Below, one piece after another: positions 34,765 to 42,666 of a stretch of DNA of 64,000 nucleotides. This DNA comes from Actinophytocola algeriensis (GTDB lineage Bacteria > Actinomycetota > Actinomycetes > Mycobacteriales > Pseudonocardiaceae). The stretch lies in contig NZ_JACHJQ010000004.1 of the NCBI RefSeq assembly GCF_014203735.1, positions 248,001 to 312,000 of the forward strand, written 5' to 3'. The first letter of the stretch is position 1. Each line of letters opens with the position of its first letter. Both the position numbers and the translations under genes were made by a program. Under the pieces are notes generated by a model. It had not been told where the DNA came from. It saw nothing but the letters and a program-made list of their open reading frames with translations, and did not search any database.

Positions 34765-35902
34765 GCCCGGCAGGCTCGCGGCCTCCGTCCACCACCACGG
34801 TCGGCACGACGCCCTCATCGACACCCCTCCGCACGCCGCGCCGGGCAAGGTCGACGCGATCATCGTGCCGACCGCCCGTTCGGCGAAGGAGATGGCCTAC
34901 GCCGTCAACCTGGCGAAGAGGCTCGGCTGTGTCCTGGTCGCCCTGTGCAGCAGGTGGTCCATCTTCACCGAAGTGGTGAAGGTCGCCCGTCCGTTCGGGA
35001 CGGAGGTGATCGTCATCGACGCCCGGCGGCTGCCTCCCGGTGTCCTGCCGCGGTTCTCCACCGACCGGCTGCTCGCGGGCACCCGGTTCTACCGGACGAC
35101 CGACACCAGCCAGAAACGCAACCTGGGCCTGCTCATCGCCCGGCTGAGCGGCTGGGAACGAGTGGCCTTCCTCGACGACGACATCACCATTCCCGAGCCT
35201 TCGGACCTGAAGGTGGCGGCAGGGCTCACCGATCGCTACGCGGGTGTCGGTCTCCAGATCGATCCGCGATCGCCCAGCTTCCCGGACAACTCCGTGGTGT
35301 GCCACGCCTACCGGGACGCGGGCGGTGACCAGGGCATGTTCGTCGGTGGTGGCGCGCTCGTCGTCGGGTCGGCGTCGATGACCTCGTTCTTCCCCAACAT
35401 CTACAACGAGGACTGGTTCTTCCTCCTCGGCGAGGACAACCTGCGCCCGGTCACGATGGTCGGCCGGGCCCTGCAGCGGCCCTACGACCCGTACGAGGAC
35501 GGCAGTCGCGCCCAGGTGGAGGAACTGGGGGACTGCCTCGCGGAAGGGCTGTTCTGGCTGTTCGACAACGGCGGGTCCATCCAGGACGCCGACGCGGTGT
35601 TCTGGCAGAGCTTCCTCGCGAGGCGGATCAGCTTCATCGCGGACGTGGTCGCCATGGTCAACCGCATGCCGGGGGGCGGTGGGAAGCGGCTGAGGATGCT
35701 GGCGGCCCTCAAGGCGGCCAGGGACCGCAGTGAGCGGATCAAGCCGGACCTCTGCACCCAGTTCGTCGCGAGGTGGCGGAACGACCGGGTCACCTGGCGC
35801 AACCACGTCGACGAGCTCCAGGAGCGGCACCGCGTCAAGAACGCGGAGAAGGTCCTGACGACCCTGGGGCTGACGGGGCAGTCGCGCTACCTGTCGTCAT
35901 GA
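34751..35902 (+). CDS. GT-A fold (glycosyltransferase-like) protein
   Basis: 383 residues from the GTG at 34751, inside the end of the XRE gene (14-bp overlap, so translation is coupled). The centre has GT-A hallmarks: TSQKRNLGLLIARLSGWERVAFLDDDITIP with the metal-binding Asp triplet (142-144), then MFVGGGALVVGSASM and IYNEDWFFLLGED, which resemble the acceptor loop and catalytic acidic residue of inverting GT2-like enzymes. The donor and acceptor are unknown. The C-terminal ~100 residues are helical and basic. Its tight coupling to an XRE regulator with a possible nucleotide sensor, next to a cyclase-like gene, is unusual. Confidence 0.75.
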   Translation: MTTAEPGRLAASVHHHGRHDALIDTPPHAAPGKVDAIIVPTARSAKEMAYAVNLAKRLGCVLVALCSRWSIFTEVVKVARPFGTEVIVIDARRLPPGVLPRFSTDRLLAGTRFYRTTDTSQKRNLGLLIARLSGWERVAFLDDDITIPEPSDLKVAAGLTDRYAGVGLQIDPRSPSFPDNSVVCHAYRDAGGDQGMFVGGGALVVGSASMTSFFPNIYNEDWFFLLGEDNLRPVTMVGRALQRPYDPYEDGSRAQVEELGDCLAEGLFWLFDNGGSIQDADAVFWQSFLARRISFIADVVAMVNRMPGGGGKRLRMLAALKAARDRSERIKPDLCTQFVARWRNDRVTWRNHVDELQERHRVKNAEKVLTTLGLTGQSRYLSS

Positions 35903-36400
35903 CAGGGCCTTGACCAGGATCCGGCAGATCTCGACCTTCCGCAGCTCCCCGTTCTCCGGGTGCGTGAGGCAGGGGACGAGCCCGAACGGCCATTCCGTGA
36001 AGCCGCGGTGGTCGTAGAAGCGCGCCACGTCGTCGTTGGTCCGTTCGACCGCCAGCGCCACGCGGTCGTGTCCCCGGCCCGCCAGTTCCCGCTCCGCCGC
36101 GCTGATCAGCGCGGTGCCGAGGCCGTGGTCCCGGTGGTCGCGGTGGACCTCGAGGTGGGTCAGCAGCGGGATGCCCGGCAACCGGTCGCGGATCTCCGGT
36201 TCCTCCGCCGGTTCCAGCCACAGGTAGACGTCGCCGATCGGGCGGGTGCCCCGCCACGCGCTGAGGAGCACGCCGAGGTTCTTCGCCTGCCGGGCCAGGC
36301 GGTCGGCGAAGTAGTCGCGCTGGCCCAGGTGCGCGACGAGTGCCGCCAGGTCCTCGTCGTCGGCTGTGCGGATGTGTGTGCGCTGCATGGGCTCGCTCAC
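35897..36400 (-). CDS. GNAT family N-acetyltransferase
   Basis: 167 residues. Acetyl-CoA-binding motif A is HLEVHRDHRDHGLGTALISAAER (RDHGLG as the Q/R-x-x-G-x-G/A loop), with the later VERTNDDVARFYDHRGF typical of motif B. The acceptor is unknown. The GTG at 36400 overlaps the LacI stop (GTGA), suggesting translational coupling; an ATG at 36388 is an alternative. It overlaps the GT-A-fold gene by 6 bp on the opposite strand. Confidence 0.88.
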   Translation of the reverse strand: MSEPMQRTHIRTADDEDLAALVAHLGQRDYFADRLARQAKNLGVLLSAWRGTRPIGDVYLWLEPAEEPEIRDRLPGIPLLTHLEVHRDHRDHGLGTALISAAERELAGRGHDRVALAVERTNDDVARFYDHRGFTEWPFGLVPCLTHPENGELRKVEICRILVKALS

Positions 36401-37389
36401 ACGGCGGGTGCGCTTTCGCGGATGACCAACGAGGTCGGGACCACCAGGGGTTCCTCAGGTGGGGTCTCTCCGGCCAGGTGGGCCAGCAGCATGGTGGCGG
36501 CCGCCTCGCCCATCTCCCTCGACGGCTGGCGGACCGTGGTCAGCGCCGGCTGGGTGTGTTCGGCGATGGAGATGTCGTCGAAGCCGATCACCGCCACGTC
36601 GTCCGGGACGGTGCGGCCCGCCGCGCGCAGGCCGTCCAGGACGCCGACCGCCATCAGGTCGTTGTGGGCGAAGACGCCGTCGAACTCGACGTTCTTCGCC
36701 AGCAGCTCCTCGATCGCGGCCTGGCCGCCGTCGCGGGTGAAGTCGCCTTCCGCGGTCAGGGCCGGGTCGAAGGCGTTCGCCGCCGCGCCGTGGAAGCCCG
36801 CTGTCCTGTCCCGGGTGCAGCCGAACGCCGCCGGGCCCGTCACCATGGCGAGACGGGTGCGGCCCAGGGTCAGCAGGTGGGCCGCCGCGTCGGCCGCGCC
36901 CTTGTCGTTGCTCGTCGCCACCGACGGGAAGCCGGGGTGGTGGCCGCGGTCGTCGATCATGACCACCGGGAGGCCGCCTTCGTGCAGGCTCGTGATGTAG
37001 GACAGCGTGTCCGGCGGCTCCACCAGCAGCAGGCCGTCGAAGGCGTTCGCCGACACGTGCCGCTGGAACTGGGTCAGGGACTGCTCGCCGCGGTTGACCG
37101 TGTGCAGGAGCAGGCCGTAGCCCCGCGCCTCCAGCACGTCCGACACGCCCTGCAGCACGTCGCCCATCCACGGCCACGTCAGGCCGGGGACCAGCATGCC
37201 GACGGTCTGGGTGCGGCCCCGCGCCAGGCCGACGGCACCCGCGCTCGGGGTGTAGCCGGTGGCGGCGATGACCTCGCGCACCCGGATGGCGGTCGCCGCG
37301 TCCACGTCACCCTTGTTGTTGAGCACGCGTGACACGGTGGTCTTGCTGACCCTCGCTCTTCTCGCGACCTCGGCGATCGTCACGCGCAT
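36397..37389 (-). CDS. LacI family transcriptional regulator
   Basis: 330 residues. An N-terminal LacI helix-turn-helix (TIAEVARRARVSKTTVSRVLNN, then GYTPSAGAVGLARG hinge) and a periplasmic-binding-protein-like effector domain (VGMLVPGLTWPWMGDVLQG, FDGLLLVEPP, IGFDDISIAEHTQPALTTVRQP). Target genes are unknown. The linked GNAT gene is not a typical sugar gene. A LacI-type GGGAGCGCTC site occurs at 48931-48944, 11.5 kb away, and could belong to this or any other LacI protein. Confidence 0.93.
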   Translation of the reverse strand: MRVTIAEVARRARVSKTTVSRVLNNKGDVDAATAIRVREVIAATGYTPSAGAVGLARGRTQTVGMLVPGLTWPWMGDVLQGVSDVLEARGYGLLLHTVNRGEQSLTQFQRHVSANAFDGLLLVEPPDTLSYITSLHEGGLPVVMIDDRGHHPGFPSVATSNDKGAADAAAHLLTLGRTRLAMVTGPAAFGCTRDRTAGFHGAAANAFDPALTAEGDFTRDGGQAAIEELLAKNVEFDGVFAHNDLMAVGVLDGLRAAGRTVPDDVAVIGFDDISIAEHTQPALTTVRQPSREMGEAAATMLLAHLAGETPPEEPLVVPTSLVIRESAPAV

Positions 37390-37405
37390 GCAGGTCAGGA
37401 TACGT

Positions 37406-39070
37406 TCACGACGCCCACTCCGAGGGCTGGACGGTCAGTTCCGCGGCGACCAGCTTCGCGAGCGGGCCGATGCGGCCGTCCTCCAGCAGGCCGTGTTCGA
37501 CCAGGCGCCTGGCCACGTGCGGTGGCAGCTCGCCGACCGGCATGCCGCCGCCGAGGTGGCGGAACGCCGTGGCGGACATGGGGTCCGACGCGGTCAGCTC
37601 GCGGTAGCGGCCGAGCAGCCTGGCCCTCGGGTCGAGGTCGTCGACGGCCAGTTCGTCGAGCAGGTTCTCGTCGTGCAGGCGGGGCACGAGGTCCTCGATG
37701 CCCAGCCGGGGGCTCTGGATCAGCACCGCGGCGACCGCGCGGATCGCGAGCGGCAGGTGGTCGCAGCGCGCGACGAGGTCCCGCGCGTGCCGCTCCGACA
37801 CCAGCCGTGCCCTGCCGACGAGCCTGCTCAGCATCGCGATCGCGGCGCTCGGGGTCAGCCGCGCCACCGGCACGCGTGCGGTGGCGTCGACCGCGGCGAG
37901 TGGCGAGTCGGCCGTCACCACGAACGCGCAGCCCGGCTCGGACACCAGCAGCGGCCGCAGTTGCGCGGCGGTCGTGCAGTGGTCGATCACGACGAGCGCC
38001 CGCTTGCCGGTCAGCGACTCGCGCCAGCGCGCCGCGGTGTCCGAGGACAGGCCCGCGCTCGCGAGGTCCACGTACAGCTGGCCGTCCGGGAAGCGCCACG
38101 CCGCCTGGTGCGCGGCCAGCAGCGCCACCGACGACTTGCCCGCGCCCGCGGGCCCGTGCACGACCACGACCTGCGGACCGGTCGCGTCGTCGCAGACGGC
38201 CGACACCACCGACCGGACCTCCTCTGCCCGGTCCACCACCGGTGCCTGGTGCGGCAGCTGGCAGCGGGTGCCCGCCGCGACCGGCGCGGTCGCGACCGGC
38301 TGCGCGAGCAGCGCGCTGTCGCGGTTGAGCATGGCGGCGTGCAGCTGCTGCAGCCGCGGCCCCGGTTCCAGGCCGAGCCCCTCGACCAGGCGGTTCCTGG
38401 CCTCGGTGAACGCCTCGAGCGCCGCGGCCACGTCACCGCTGCGGTACAGCGCGAGCATCAGCGCCGCCCAGCAGCGTTCGCGCAGCGGGTGGTCGGTGAC
38501 GAGCCTGCGTGCGACGCCGACCTGCTCGGCGTGCCTGCCGACGGCCAGCTCCGCCTCCATCAGGTCCTCCTCGGCGAGCAGGCGCTGCTCGGCGAGCGCG
38601 TCGAGGTGGCCTGCGAGCGCGCGGCGGGGCGGCAGGCCCTCGCCGGCGTGGCCGCGCCACAGGCCGAGCGCCTGGCGCAGGTGGGTGCGGGCGCTCGCGG
38701 CTTCCCCTTCGGCGAGCGCGCGCCTGCCCGTCTCGGCGAGCCGGGCGAAGACGTGCACGTCCAGTTCCTCCGGCGCGGTGGCGAGCAGGTAGCCGCCGCT
38801 CTTGGACACGAGGCGGTTGCGGGAGCCCTGGTCGAGCGCGCGGCGCAGCGCGGTGGCGTAGGTGCGCACGTTGGACCGCGCCGACGGCGGCGGCCCGCCG
38901 TCCCACAGGACCTCGCCCAGCGCCTCGAACGACACCACCGTGTTCGGCGCCAGCGCGAGCGCGGTGAGCATGAGCCGGATCTTCGTCGACGACAGGTCGA
39001 TGGCCGACCCGTCGTGGTACAGCTCCACCGGACCGAGCAATCGATAGCGGATGCTTTCGTACGTGTCCAT
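37406..39070 (-). CDS. SARP family regulator with BTAD and NTPase domains
   Basis: 554 residues from the ATG at 39070 (GGGAGG lies about 10 nt upstream). An N-terminal OmpR-like winged helix (YRLLGPVELYHDGS, KIRLMLTALALAPNTVVSFEALGEVLW, in parts) leads to a bacterial transcriptional activation domain to ~residue 250, then a STAND-like NTPase with P-loop VVHGPAGAGKSSVALL (about 312-327) and a LVVIDH Walker B. A C-terminal VARCDHLPLAIRAVAA is the GLP-like motif of this class. SARPs activate secondary-metabolism genes, but no biosynthetic cluster is here. A GCTAACA heptamer repeat (11-bp period) lies 41 bp upstream. Confidence 0.92.
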   Translation of the reverse strand: MDTYESIRYRLLGPVELYHDGSAIDLSSTKIRLMLTALALAPNTVVSFEALGEVLWDGGPPPSARSNVRTYATALRRALDQGSRNRLVSKSGGYLLATAPEELDVHVFARLAETGRRALAEGEAASARTHLRQALGLWRGHAGEGLPPRRALAGHLDALAEQRLLAEEDLMEAELAVGRHAEQVGVARRLVTDHPLRERCWAALMLALYRSGDVAAALEAFTEARNRLVEGLGLEPGPRLQQLHAAMLNRDSALLAQPVATAPVAAGTRCQLPHQAPVVDRAEEVRSVVSAVCDDATGPQVVVVHGPAGAGKSSVALLAAHQAAWRFPDGQLYVDLASAGLSSDTAARWRESLTGKRALVVIDHCTTAAQLRPLLVSEPGCAFVVTADSPLAAVDATARVPVARLTPSAAIAMLSRLVGRARLVSERHARDLVARCDHLPLAIRAVAAVLIQSPRLGIEDLVPRLHDENLLDELAVDDLDPRARLLGRYRELTASDPMSATAFRHLGGGMPVGELPPHVARRLVEHGLLEDGRIGPLAKLVAAELTVQPSEWAS

Positions 39071-39110
39071 GACATGCACCTCCCCAAGCGGTTCCATGCT
39101 GGGTGAGGCC

Positions 39111-39128
39111 GCTAACAACTCGCTAACA
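39111..39128. promoter_or_regulatory. heptamer direct repeat, SARP-type binding site
   Basis: Two GCTAACA heptamers (39111-39117 and 39122-39128) are separated by exactly 4 bp, the 11-bp period characteristic of SARP recognition sites. On the minus strand the heptamer is TGTTAGC. The site lies between the SARP gene and the SMP-30 gene. Confidence 0.6.
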
Positions 39129-39132
39129 GGCG

Positions 39133-40008
39133 ATGCCGGGTACGGTCCTGTCTGTGATCGTCGACGTGGTGCTGGCGGCGGAGGCGCGGCTGGCCGAGGG
39201 CCCGATCTGGGATCCGCGCAGCTCGTGCCTGCGGTGGGTGGACATCCAGCGGGGGCAGGTCCACCGGTTCGACCCCGCCTCGGGGACGGACACGTACTTC
39301 GAGGTCGGCGAGGACGTCGGCACGGTCGCCGTGCGGGCCGCGGGCGGGCTGGTCATCGCGACCACGTCGGGCCTGTACACGTGCCTCGACGACGGCGGCC
39401 GCAGGACACTGCTGCACGCCGTGGACACCGACCCGCCCGGCGGCCGCTTCAACGACGGCAAAGCCGACCCGTGGGGCCGGTTCTGGGCGGGCACCATGCT
39501 GGACGAACCCCGTGGCGCGGGCGCGCTGTACCGCATGGACCCGGACCATTCGCTGCACACGATGGTGACTGGAGTGTCCTGTTCCAACGGTCTGGCGTGG
39601 TCGCCCGACGGTGCCGTCATGTACTACATCGACACGCAGACCGGTGGCGTGGACGCGTTCGACCACTCGGTGTCGTCGGGTGAGCTGTCCGGCCGGCGCC
39701 GGATCGCCGACATCGACCGCGGCCACCCGGACGGCATGACGATCGATGCCGACGGTTGCCTGTGGGTCGCGCTGTGGGACGGGTGGGGGTTGCGGCGGTT
39801 CGCGCCGGACGGGCGGTTGCTGGCGACGGTCGAGGTGCCCGCGCAGCGGGTGACGTCGTGCGCGTTCGGCGGGCCCACGTTGTCCACGCTGTACATCACG
39901 ACGGCGCGGGCCGGGTTGCGGGACTTCACGGACCAGCCGCTGGCCGGGTCGTTGTTCGCGCTGGAACCGGGGGTGCCGGGCATGGCCCCGGGGGAGTGGG
40001 CCGGGTGA
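39133..40008 (+). CDS. SMP-30/gluconolactonase/regucalcin family protein
   Basis: 291 residues forming a six-bladed beta-propeller. Metal-site signatures are visible: AEGPIWD (Glu ligand near 23), GGRFNDGKADPWGRFWAGTM (Asn), SCSNGLAWSPDG (Asn) and HPDGMTIDADGCLWVALW (Asp). These enzymes hydrolyse sugar lactones. ATG start at 39133; a GTG at 39154 is a possible alternative, since the ATG has no ribosome site and is only 4 bp from the GCTAACA repeats. It overlaps the DUF202 gene by GTGA and is divergent from the SARP regulator. Confidence 0.9.
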   Translation: MPGTVLSVIVDVVLAAEARLAEGPIWDPRSSCLRWVDIQRGQVHRFDPASGTDTYFEVGEDVGTVAVRAAGGLVIATTSGLYTCLDDGGRRTLLHAVDTDPPGGRFNDGKADPWGRFWAGTMLDEPRGAGALYRMDPDHSLHTMVTGVSCSNGLAWSPDGAVMYYIDTQTGGVDAFDHSVSSGELSGRRRIADIDRGHPDGMTIDADGCLWVALWDGWGLRRFAPDGRLLATVEVPAQRVTSCAFGGPTLSTLYITTARAGLRDFTDQPLAGSLFALEPGVPGMAPGEWAG

Positions 40009-40373
40009 GCTGGCCGACGCGGCTGCGGGAGCGGGGCGAGGATCCCGATCCGCGGTTCAGCTTCGCCAATGAGCGGACCTTTCTCGCGTGGATCCGCACC
40101 GCGCTCGCCCTGCTCGCCGCGGGGATCGGTCTCGAGGCGTTCGCGCCGCCGCTCGCGGTGCCCGGGTTGCGGCAGGTGCTCGCGGCGGCGCTGGTGCTCT
40201 CGGGCGTGTGGATCAGCGGACTCGCCTTCCGCCGCTGGTTGCGGAGCGAGGAGGCGTTGCGGGAGCGGCGGCCGCTGCCCGCGCCCCGGCTCGCGCCATG
40301 GCTCTCCTACGGCATCGCCGCCGTCGCCCTGGCCGTGTTCGTGCTCCTGGTGGTGGCCAACCTGCGTGGCTGA
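40005..40373 (+). CDS. DUF202 (YidH) family membrane protein
   Basis: 122 residues, three TM helices. FANERTFLAWIRTALALLAAGIGLEAFAP is the DUF202 signature (NERTFLAWIRT core). The GTG overlaps the SMP-30 stop (GTGA). Function is unknown; members are often found in pairs like the one here. The C-terminus ends in a hydrophobic helix. Confidence 0.88.
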   Translation: MSWPTRLRERGEDPDPRFSFANERTFLAWIRTALALLAAGIGLEAFAPPLAVPGLRQVLAAALVLSGVWISGLAFRRWLRSEEALRERRPLPAPRLAPWLSYGIAAVALAVFVLLVVANLRG

Positions 40374-40677
40374 GCCTCCCGGTGTGCAGAACGAGCGGAC
40401 GTCCCTCGCGTGGGTGCGGACCGCGCTCGGGCTCGTCGTCTGCGCCCTGCTCGCCGGGCGGTTGGCGGTCGTGCGCGGGGAGGGCTGGGCCATCGGGGCG
40501 GGCATCGCCGCCGCCGTGCTCGCCATCGGGGCCCTCGGCTGGTCGCACGACCGCTACCGCCGCGCCGCCCTGCGGTTGCACGCACAACGTCCCGTCGACT
40601 TCGCCGTGCCCGCGCTCGTGCTGACCGCCACCGTGGTCATGGTCGGGGTGCTGGGGTTCCTGCTGGTCGTGCTCTGA
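40366..40677 (+). CDS. second DUF202 family membrane protein
   Basis: 103 residues. QNERTSLAWVRTALGLVVCALLAGRLAVV (core NERTSLAWVRT) is again DUF202, followed by two TM helices. The GTG at 40366 overlaps the first DUF202 gene by 8 bp. The two proteins are paralogues and may form a heteromeric complex. Its last 41 bp overlap the end of the convergent MBL-fold gene. Confidence 0.85.
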   Translation: MAEPPGVQNERTSLAWVRTALGLVVCALLAGRLAVVRGEGWAIGAGIAAAVLAIGALGWSHDRYRRAALRLHAQRPVDFAVPALVLTATVVMVGVLGFLLVVL

Positions 40678-41452
40678 CGAACGGTTCCGTCAGGTGCGGC
40701 GTCGCCAGTTCCGCGTCGCGGGCCAGCAGCGCCATGCGGCTGGCCCGCGCCAGCCCGGGGTCCTCCTCGTACACATAGGACACCGAGGGCGCCACCAACT
40801 GCACCGCGTGCACCAGCACGTCACCCGTCACGACCACCTGTGTGCCGCCGCCATCGACCACCACCGACTGGTGTCCCGGTGTGTGACCGGGCGTGGGGAT
40901 CACCGTCACCCGTTCGCCTGACGGCAGCGACGACAGCACCGTCTCGCCCGGCACCTCCTGCAGGACGTCCGCCGCGCGCAACGGCCGCACCACGTACGAC
41001 GCCACCGGGTCCGTCACCCACGCCACCTCGTCGCGGTGCAGCACGTACCGCGCGTTGGGGAACATGGGCTCCCCGGACGGTGTCACCGCCCAGCCGCAGT
41101 GGTCCGAGTGCAGGTGGGTCAGCACCACCGTGTCCACATCGGACAGCGCGACGCCGAGGGCGGACAGCGCGCCGGGCAGCGCACCCGGGACCGGCGCCCA
41201 GCCCTGCGCCGGCGCGCCTGCCGGCCCGATGCCCGCGTCCACCAGCGTCACGCCCGCCGCCGACCGGACGAGGAACGCGCGGAAGTCCAGCAGCCACCGG
41301 CCGTCGTGGCCGAACGCCGCCGGGTCCGCGCTCCTCGCCAGGACCCAGTCCCTCGGCGACGCGCCGGGGAACGCCGACTCCCACGCCACGTACGGGCCGC
41401 GGGCGTCACGCAGCGCTGTCACCGTCACCGCACCGACTGAACGTGTGCTCAC
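40637..41452 (-). CDS. MBL-fold metallo-hydrolase
   Basis: 271 residues. The metal site VLTHLHSDHCGWAV (HxHxDH) is intact, the third His is in PTPGHTPGHQSVVV, the Asp in VVVTGDVLVHAVQ. Lactonase/esterase-like members of this class share the YVLHRDEVAWV region. The GTG overlaps the methyltransferase stop (GTGA), so it is the fourth gene of the lipid-modification operon, and its substrate is probably a lactone or thioester. The last 41 bp overlap the convergent DUF202 gene, an unusually long overlap. Confidence 0.9.
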   Translation of the reverse strand: MSTRSVGAVTVTALRDARGPYVAWESAFPGASPRDWVLARSADPAAFGHDGRWLLDFRAFLVRSAAGVTLVDAGIGPAGAPAQGWAPVPGALPGALSALGVALSDVDTVVLTHLHSDHCGWAVTPSGEPMFPNARYVLHRDEVAWVTDPVASYVVRPLRAADVLQEVPGETVLSSLPSGERVTVIPTPGHTPGHQSVVVDGGGTQVVVTGDVLVHAVQLVAPSVSYVYEEDPGLARASRMALLARDAELATPHLTEPFVRARPAGTPAPRP

Positions 41453-42666
41453 CCGGTCGAGCGTAGGCCGAACTGCCACACATCCAGATACCGCGACCGG
41501 AACCCGGCTTCCGAGTACGCCAGGTAGAACTCCCACAGCCGCTCGAACACCTCGTCGAACCCCAGCGCCGCGACCCGGTCCCGCGCCGTGCCGAACCGGG
41601 TCCGCCACTGCGCCAGCGTTCGCGCGTAGTGCGGGCCCAGGCCGCGGCGCCGCTCGATCGACAGCCCCGCCTGTGCCGCCTGCTCCTCGATCACCGGCAC
41701 CGACGGCAGCAACCCGCCGGGGAAGATGTACTTCTGGATCCAGTTGTGCGAGTGCCGGGTCGCCAGCAGCCGGTCGTGCGGCATCGTGATCGCCTGCAGC
41801 CCGATGCGGCCGCCCGGCGCCAGCAGGCGGGCCAGCGTGGCGAAGTACTCCGGCCAGAACTCCGCGCCGACCGCCTCGATCATCTCGACCGACACGACCG
41901 CGTCGTACGTGCCGGTCGCCGCGCGGTAGTCCAGCAGCTCGACCGTCACCCGGTCGGCCAGCCCGGCGGCGGCCACGCGCTCCTCCGCCAGCTTCTTCTG
42001 CGCCACGGAGATCGTCAGCGAGGTCACCGTCGCGCCGCGCAGCGCCGCCCGGATCGCCAGCGCGCCCCAGCCCGTGCCGATCTCCAGCACCCGGCTGCCC
42101 GCCGCGACCCCCGCGTAGTCGAGGATCCCGTCGATCTTGCGCAGCTGCGCCGCCGCCAGGTCGTCACCGGGCTCGAACCAGGCCGCCGAGTACGTCATCG
42201 ACTCGTCCAGGAACGTCTCGAACAGCTCGTTCGACAGGTCGTAGTGCCGGTGGACGTTCTCCAGGGCCCCGTCGGGGGTGTTCAGCTCGGTCGCGGGACG
42301 GCGGGCGTCCACCCACCGGCGGAACGCCTGCAGCGGCGCGGGCACCAGCGTCGCCATCCGCGCGGCGAACGGGGTGAGCACGGCCGCCGGGTCGGGGCTG
42401 CACCAGTCGCCCGCCATGTGCGCCTCGCCGAAGCCGATGTTCGCCTGCGTGCCGAGCCGGTGGAAGAACGCCGACGGCCGCACGACCCGCAGCTGCGGGC
42501 CGCCCCGGCCGATCGTGGCACCGTCCGGAAAGGACACGGTGACCGGCAGGTCCCGCGCGGCGTGGCGGAAGAGCCGTTCCGCCACCCACGCGCGGAACGG
42601 CGAGGACGGTGGTGCGGGCAGCGCCGTCCGGCCGGTCCCGGTCGTCTCGGTCGTTTCGGTGGTCAC
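41449..42666 (-). CDS. cyclopropane-fatty-acyl-phospholipid synthase family methyltransferase
   Basis: 405 residues. SAM-binding motif SRVLEIGTGWGALAIRA (about 200-216), post-motif TSLTISVAQKKLAEERV and the CFA signature HYDLSNELFETFLDESMTYSAAWF (in parts: YDLSNELF, SMTYSAAWF). The end has GLGPHYARTLAQWR. It methylates or cyclopropanates unsaturated fatty acyl chains of phospholipids. GTG start with AGGAGG upstream. It follows DUF1365 by a GTGA overlap. COG2907-DUF1365-CFAS clusters occur widely, and in Rhodobacter related genes make methylated and furan fatty acids; the exact product here is unknown. Confidence 0.92.
   Translation of the reverse strand: MTTETTETTGTGRTALPAPPSSPFRAWVAERLFRHAARDLPVTVSFPDGATIGRGGPQLRVVRPSAFFHRLGTQANIGFGEAHMAGDWCSPDPAAVLTPFAARMATLVPAPLQAFRRWVDARRPATELNTPDGALENVHRHYDLSNELFETFLDESMTYSAAWFEPGDDLAAAQLRKIDGILDYAGVAAGSRVLEIGTGWGALAIRAALRGATVTSLTISVAQKKLAEERVAAAGLADRVTVELLDYRAATGTYDAVVSVEMIEAVGAEFWPEYFATLARLLAPGGRIGLQAITMPHDRLLATRHSHNWIQKYIFPGGLLPSVPVIEEQAAQAGLSIERRRGLGPHYARTLAQWRTRFGTARDRVAALGFDEVFERLWEFYLAYSEAGFRSRYLDVWQFGLRSTG

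Noticed and set aside
32860-35902. Pycsar or CBASS anti-phage system
   Set aside because: The cyclase-like domain lacks the canonical Asn and Lys, and there is no TM, phospholipase, nuclease or TIR effector; the partners are an XRE regulator and a GT-A-like enzyme.
37406-39070. Biosynthetic gene cluster anchored by the SARP, P450 and carrier-like genes
   Set aside because: These genes are 13-36 kb apart and no synthase, adenylation or tailoring set surrounds them.
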